Positions 60,143-64,000 of a DNA stretch of 64,000 bases are shown here, piece by piece. The DNA is taken from positions 3,391 to 67,390 of the forward strand of contig JAEYRN010000052.1 of NCBI GenBank assembly GCA_023435565.1. The letters run 5' to 3'. The stretch's first letter is position 1; each line of letters begins with the position of its first letter. Under the pieces are notes generated by a model, which did not search any database, was not told the DNA's origin, and saw nothing but the letters and a program-made list of their open reading frames with translations. The stretch comes from Bacillota bacterium (GTDB lineage: Bacteria > Bacillota > UBA4882 > UBA8346). Made by a program: the position numbers and the translations under genes.

Positions 60143-60946
60143 ATGAGACCACTTGAAGGGAAAATAGCACTTGTGACTGGCGGAACCCGTAATGTCGGAA
60201 AAGGGATTGCATTAGGATTAGGCGAAGCTGGCGCCACAGTATATGTTACAGGGAGAAGCATAACCGATAAAGATGTTAAGGGTATTACCGCCGCCGGCGG
60301 AAAAGGTATTGCTTTAGTATGCAACCACGAGAATGATGAGGAAGTGAAAAAGGTATTTGAGCAGATAGAAAAAATGGAAGGGAAATTAGATATATTGGTA
60401 AATAATGCTTGGGGAGGATATAATCGCCTGCGTAATAGAACACAGTATCAAGGTTTTAAGTGGAAAGAAGTTTTTTGGAAGCAACCTTTGGAATTATGGA
60501 ATGAAATGAACAATGTTGGTGTTCGTTCAAGTTATGTTTCGAGTGTTTATGCAACCGAATTAATGCTTAAACAGAAACAAGGATTAATTGTCAATATTTC
60601 ATTTTATGCCAGCCGTAAATATTATGGCAATGTAATTTATGGTATTTCAAAAGCAGCTGTTGATAAAATGTCAATGGACATGGCGGTAGAATTAAAACCT
60701 CATAATATTGTTTGTCTATCATTGTATCCCGGATATATTGACGATAATAAAAAAACACCAAATCCCAAAAAAGAATCATCTCAATTTGTTGGGAGGGCAA
60801 TTGCATCATTAGCTTCCGATAAAGAAATTATGTCAAAAACAGGACAAATATTAGTTGCTGCCGAGTTGGCTAAAGAATATGGTTTTAAAGATATTGACGG
60901 AACACAACCAGAACCATATGATACATTAACACCAAAACTAATATAA
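60143..60946 (+). CDS. short-chain dehydrogenase/reductase
   Basis: Encodes 267 residues with AAAGGAG before the ATG. The nucleotide loop VTGGTRNVGKGIALGLGEAG, NNAWGG (NNAG-type), VNISFYASRKYYGNVIYGISKAAVDK with the Ser and YxxxK of the active site, and LYPGYI mark a classical SDR. The inserts after NNAWGG resemble the DHRS1-like subgroup. It reduces or oxidises an alcohol/ketone with NAD(P)H; the substrate is unknown. It follows the UvrA-fusion gene by 125 bases in the same direction and may share its transcript. Confidence 0.92.
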   Translation: MRPLEGKIALVTGGTRNVGKGIALGLGEAGATVYVTGRSITDKDVKGITAAGGKGIALVCNHENDEEVKKVFEQIEKMEGKLDILVNNAWGGYNRLRNRTQYQGFKWKEVFWKQPLELWNEMNNVGVRSSYVSSVYATELMLKQKQGLIVNISFYASRKYYGNVIYGISKAAVDKMSMDMAVELKPHNIVCLSLYPGYIDDNKKTPNPKKESSQFVGRAIASLASDKEIMSKTGQILVAAELAKEYGFKDIDGTQPEPYDTLTPKLI

Positions 60947-60982
60947 AGAAATTTGTATTATATATTAGCAGATTAACTTAAA

Positions 60983-61011
60983 AAAAGGATCGCTCATTAG
61001 TCGATCCTTTT
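60983..61011. terminator. bidirectional terminator
   Basis: A perfect 10-bp stem (AAAAGGATCG / CGATCCTTTT) lies between the SDR gene and the convergent helical protein gene; A/T runs on both sides suit either direction. Confidence 0.85.
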
Positions 61012-61052
61012 AATATGTTTAAAAACAGTCTAGAAATTGTACAGGGTAGGAC

Positions 61053-61715
61053 TTACGTATTTGATCTTGCCAATATCCCCAGTTTCTCCAGTTGTTGCGG
61101 GTTATCCTCCAAAGTTACTTTGGCCACTGCCCTTAAGTCGGAGATCCAATGGGCCAGTTTATCCAGGGCTTTATCTCTGGTTTCGGTGGCTTCCTGGGCC
61201 TCGCCGACTTCTTTCTTTTGGGCCAAGTGTTTGGCGATCACTTGGTTGATTAGGGTGGATTCATTTTGAAGCTTTTCCTCGGTATAACCAAAGGCGGAGA
61301 GGGTAGTCAGAAAAGCGGTATCGTTAAGAAGGTTTTTATAAAAGGCCTGGGCTTGTTCGAGCCAGCCGGAGAGGCTTTGTTTTCTGCGACCGAACAACAT
61401 GGTTGCTTTATCGGCTTTGATATTGTCATTGAAGGCCACTCGGGCGATTTTGAGGGTCCGGATGTATTGTTGGTGGGCAGTTTCCCAAATTTCGTTCAAT
61501 TCGGCGGTGGCGGCGACTTGATCGCCGTATTCTTTCTTTTGGGCGTTTTGAAGGGCCGCTGCTTCGTCATAAAGCTGTTTTCCGGCATTCAGTTTTTCCT
61601 CGGTATAACCGAAGTCCGCTAAGGCTGTTTTGATGCCGTTGTCGGACAATGAGTTTTCGATCATTACCTGGGATGATAAGAGAAATTGGTCGATCCTGGT
61701 TTGGTTGTTTGCCAT
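61053..61715 (-). CDS. helical protein with an internal duplication
   Basis: Encodes 220 residues with AAAGGAG nine bases before the ATG. It is almost all helix and is built from two related halves: FGYTEEKLNAGKQLYDEA... (about 35-80) and FGYTEEKLQNESTLINQV... (about 142-190), each followed by AQKKE-G. There is no signal peptide or membrane helix. Similar acid-rich helical proteins occur in scattered bacteria without known function. GC content is higher than that of its neighbours. A 21-bp tandem array lies 100 bases upstream of its start. Confidence 0.7.
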   Translation of the reverse strand: MANNQTRIDQFLLSSQVMIENSLSDNGIKTALADFGYTEEKLNAGKQLYDEAAALQNAQKKEYGDQVAATAELNEIWETAHQQYIRTLKIARVAFNDNIKADKATMLFGRRKQSLSGWLEQAQAFYKNLLNDTAFLTTLSAFGYTEEKLQNESTLINQVIAKHLAQKKEVGEAQEATETRDKALDKLAHWISDLRAVAKVTLEDNPQQLEKLGILARSNT

Positions 61716-61815
61716 GATATAACACTCCTTTGGATAATTTTATATTTGATAACTCCTTTCCGGATATTGGCGGGCCGGGGGAGATATCTGCCTACGATTG
61801 GATGTTCCAATGATG

Positions 61816-62025
61816 GTATTGAACGATTTTTAGGTGGTATGGAACGATTTTTTCGTGGTGTTGATCGATTATTAGGTGGTATGCAATGACTTTTTCGTGG
61901 TGTTGATCGGTTTTTAGATGGTATGCAATAATTTTTTCATGGTGTTGAATGATTTTAAAGTGGTGTTCAATGATTTTTTCGTGGTAGTGATCGATTTTTA
62001 AGTGGTATTCAATGATTTTTGAATG
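61816..62025 (+). repeat. 21-bp tandem repeat, ten copies
   Basis: Ten head-to-tail units of exactly 21 bases follow the pattern GTRTTSAAYGATTTTTTMRTG (for example GTATTGAACGATTTTTAGGTG, GTATGGAACGATTTTTTCGTG). Units alternate in the last six bases (TAGGTG versus TTCGTG) in the first copies. In one frame the units spell G-I-E-R-F-L-G-type heptads for a while before a stop. The 21-bp length equals two DNA turns. The array lies upstream of the minus-strand helical protein gene. The rest of 62026-62517 is AT-rich and shows no gene or signal. Confidence 0.93.
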
Positions 62026-62517
62026 AGGGCCGCTTTTGTATTCGCATATTTGCTTTATGTTGGTTGTGAGGCCTGAGAGAAAAGTTGCGATGGCGGCGTT
62101 TTACTTCGTTGAAAAGAGCTTTAATTTATGGTAAATGCCTTCATTAAATATAAATTTTGGAAAAACTATAAAACACTATAACATATATTGGAAAGGGTTT
62201 CAAGATTAAATTGGAAATTAATTTTATAAAATTTGAAAAATTGGGGTTTATTGAGATTTGGATGAAGCTAGGAAATATATATAAGAGAAGTGGTTTTTGT
62301 TATTTTGGGGAATTGATAGTGGATCATATTTTTTTGGAAATGGGAACCGATATAGGTAAGGGTGAGCATTATAAAATTAATGGTTATAATTGCATTTAAA
62401 TCTATTTTTAAATTTATGGCGATGGTTATACATTTTGCCGGGTTTTCTGCCTAATAGAATGGTTATTTTAATGTTGTCCGAGGTTTCATTTGCATTGAGG
62501 AGAAGGTTTTGCAAAAT

Positions 62518-62597
62518 ACCACCGATAGGGAAATCTTACCGAAATGCATTCGCGAAACAGGTAATCTGGAATATATTAGAGAACAATATACATATAA
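62518..62597 (+). repeat. ~80-bp intergenic repeat, copy B
   Basis: Matches 55231-55309 along its length (CATTCGCGAAACAGGT and ATCTGGAATATATTAG shared). Just after it is a 9-bp perfect hairpin (TTAGCGAAT-AGA-ATTCGCTAA, 62616-62636) built from the same TTAGCGAA motif seen in the repeat. It lies 200 bases before the transposon remnant. Confidence 0.8.
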
Positions 62598-62796
62598 AAG
62601 TAACAATTAGTTATATTAGCGAATAGAATTCGCTAATGCAAGAGTTGAACAAAACCGCGTTGCGGTAGCTTAAAACGAGGCAATAGTATTCTTGATCTTT
62701 GACAATTAAATCTGTGACCAACGACCAATTATTCCCCGATGAAATGCCAACTCCTTGGATGTAAGATATAACCAAACCCATCTAAGGAGGACGACC

Positions 62797-62886
62797 ATGC
62801 ACCCTCTAAAAGAAGAGATGATTAAAAATCTCCAACTTAAAGGATTTAGCACCAAAACTCAAGGCAGGTTCCGAGACATTGCTTGA
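62797..62886 (+). pseudogene. N-terminal stub of a tyrosine recombinase linked to an IS91-family element
   Basis: With a clean ribosome-binding site (TAAGGAGG) the frame reads HPLKEEMIKNLQLKGFSTKTQ, the first helix of the core-binding domain of the tyrosine integrases that accompany some IS91-family transposases, and then runs out of homology to a TGA. About 270 residues are missing. The DNA passes straight into transposase sequence, so an internal deletion joined the two genes. Confidence 0.55.
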
Positions 62887-63669
62887 ACTTGGTAACGATC
62901 CGGAACATTTGGGAGCCGAGATCGGATTTATTTCAATCCTCCATACTTGGGGACAAAATCTAATGAACCATCCCCACCTCCACTGTATTGTGCCAGGCGG
63001 TGGGTTATCAAAGGACGAAAAACGTTGGATATCCACTTTAAAAGGTTTCTTTATTCCGGTCAAGGTTTTATCACGGTTATTTCGAGGCAAGTTTTTATTT
63101 TATCTCAAAGAAGCATGCAGAAAGATAAACTAAAATTTTCTGAAGAAACCAAAATCTTAGGTCAAAGCCAAAATTTTCAAAGATTATTGAAAAATCTTTA
63201 TCAGACTGAATGGGTGGTGTATTGTAAGCCTCCATTTCATAATGCCCGGGAGGTTTTAAAATATTTAGGACGGTATACTCATCGAGTAGCCATATCAAAT
63301 CGCCGGTTGATAAGCTTGGAAAATGATAAAGTAACTTTTCGTTGGCGGGATTATCGGGATGAAAACAAACAAAAAATGATGACCATTAACGTTTTTGAGT
63401 TTATCAGACGCTTTTTATTGCATATATTACCTACTAGCTTTGTTAAAATCAGGCACTATGGAATACTAAGCAATCGAAACCGCCGGACAAAGCTCAGAAA
63501 ATGTCAAACATATTTAAGTGTGATGATCCAAGAAGAAAGGAAAATGTTAAGCTGGGAAGAACTTCTATTTAAGTTAACTGGAATAAATCCCGGAACTTGT
63601 CCGAACTGCCAAAAAGGCAAAATGATTACTTGCGAGTTGCTCCAAACTGGTAAAGACCCTCCAATTTAG
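62861..63669 (+). pseudogene. IS91-family (HUH, Y2) transposase, truncated and frameshifted
   Basis: The first frame carries LELGNDPEHLGAEIGF and ISILHTWGQNLMNHPHLHCIVPGG, which includes the HUH nickase motif HPHLH. Between about 63107 and 63125 the frame shifts, and the second part gives KDKLKFSEETKILG, REVLKYLGRYTHRVAISNRRL with the two Y2 tyrosines (Y-x3-Y), then the C-terminal WRDYRDENKQKMM and CPNCQKGKM. The N-terminal zinc domain is missing. It is a dead copy. Confidence 0.85.
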
Positions 63670-63764
63670 TGGAGGATAGTTAATAAATTTAAAGCTTTAC
63701 CACCTTTTCCTGGGAAATTATCGATTGAATCTCCATAGACACGTAGGGCGGCTTCGTTCAACTA

Positions 63765-63836
63765 AATTGTATCTGAATTGAGCGGTTTGAATTAGATTAT
63801 ATCAGAGTAATTTTAGTCTCAATTTCAGATACAATT
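63765..63836. repeat. 18/19-bp inverted repeat
   Basis: AATTGTATCTGAATTGAG (63765-63782) is mirrored at 63818-63836 with one extra base (CTCAATTTCAGATACAATT). The 35-base centre is AT-rich. It lies between the transposase remnant and the group II intron and may be a mobile-element end or a stem-loop. The 63670-63764 stretch also has a small CCTCCA/TGGAGG hairpin. Confidence 0.6.
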
Positions 63837-63885
63837 CTAAGAGATATACGAAAGACTCCTCCCCTGGAGTTCGGCCATCCAATGG

Positions 63886-64000
63886 GTGCGCCACGATGCG
63901 CACGAATGCCAGCCGGTGAAAGTCCGGTTCAACTAATAGCCATTCAGTTGAAAGAGAATGAGGATACTGCAACCAGCGATGGATGAGTATAAGCCCTCAA
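63886..64000 (+). ncRNA. 5' end of a group II intron (runs off the window)
   Basis: GTGCGCC at 63886 is a canonical group II 5' boundary (GTGYG), and the following GATGCGCACGAATGCCAG, then CCGGTGAAAGTCCGG, is the opening of domain I in bacterial group II introns. A short hairpin (ACTCC / GGAGT, 63855-63870) precedes the boundary, as for introns that insert beside stem-loops. The reverse transcriptase/maturase gene, if present, lies beyond 64000. Confidence 0.7.

Noticed and set aside
61686..61889. Plus-strand frame running into the 21-bp array (heptad repeats)
   Set aside because: It starts inside the antisense strand of the helical protein gene, has no ribosome-binding site and stops after four units; the repeat length being a multiple of three explains the open frame.
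62211..62626. Two short AT-rich plus-strand frames
   Set aside because: No ribosome-binding site, biased composition and overlap with the ~80-bp repeat.

Overview
The window reads as a chromosomal segment (roughly 40% GC by eye) from an endospore-forming, flagellated member of the Firmicutes that probably has an outer membrane. Spore germinant receptor genes (gerA-gerA-gerB-gerC) show the sporulating Firmicutes background. FlgA, FlgH and FlgI, which build the P and L rings, and an ftsE-ftsX-envC-ctpA-yibQ-like block are what diderm bacteria carry. A diderm Firmicutes lineage (Limnochordia/Hydrogenispora-like, Halanaerobiales or Negativicutes) fits best; the exact lineage cannot be read from here.

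Layout. 1-4.2 kb is an accessory patch: three HEPN-like genes or remnants, a GC-rich structured segment, an excisionase-type HTH protein, a frameshifted small gene and an Rpn-type nuclease. 4.4-14.2 kb holds typA, a sensor adenylate cyclase coupled to a coiled-coil membrane protein, flavodoxin-fold reductases, GNAT acetyltransferases, a MocR regulator and a decayed DUF421 gene. 14.6-22 kb has the germinant-receptor operon flanked by two CBO0543-like membrane proteins and an EamA transporter. 22-29.5 kb has apbE, a LacI regulator, ddl, a PHP hydrolase, rapZ and yvcK. 29.7-34.5 kb is flgF-flgG-flgA-flgH-flgI-flgJ, with a heavily structured flgF-flgG gap. 34.6-41.1 kb contains a membrane protein, a methyltransferase with a non-canonical start, glgA, a GalT/HIT-like gene, tRNA-Thr, a cysteine-rich protein and udk. 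41.1-41.9 kb is a repeat-rich spot with an SOS-controlled small gene. 42-45.8 kb is leuCDB plus an HTH-methyltransferase fusion. 45.9-48.7 kb is a four-gene operon led by a ParM-type actin. 49.3-54.7 kb is the ftsEX cell-wall hydrolysis block. 54.7-64 kb is accessory: inverted-repeat elements, AraC-GyrI regulator, a TrmO-TrmO-UvrA fusion, an SDR, a helical protein, a 21-bp x 10 tandem repeat, an IS91-family wreck and the 5' end of a group II intron at the right edge.

How genes work together. FtsEX would gate the M23 murein hydrolase activator, with the S41 protease and divergent polysaccharide deacetylase finishing the block. The Flg genes give rod and ring parts. GerA/B/C form a germinant receptor. 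RapZ and YvcK pair in envelope-precursor and carbon control. LeuC/LeuD/LeuB cover leucine synthesis after LeuA, which is not in the window.

Strongest candidates for something undescribed: (i) the TrmO-TrmO-UvrA2-like fusion with its drug-sensor-type regulator and SDR, inside a segment bracketed by an ~80-bp repeat; (ii) the actin-like/LSm-like/helical/zinc-ribbon operon; (iii) a small SOS-box-controlled gene with a palindromic repeat inside its coding sequence; (iv) the structured RNA between flgF and flgG. All gene names are from recognised motifs and composition, without database searches.
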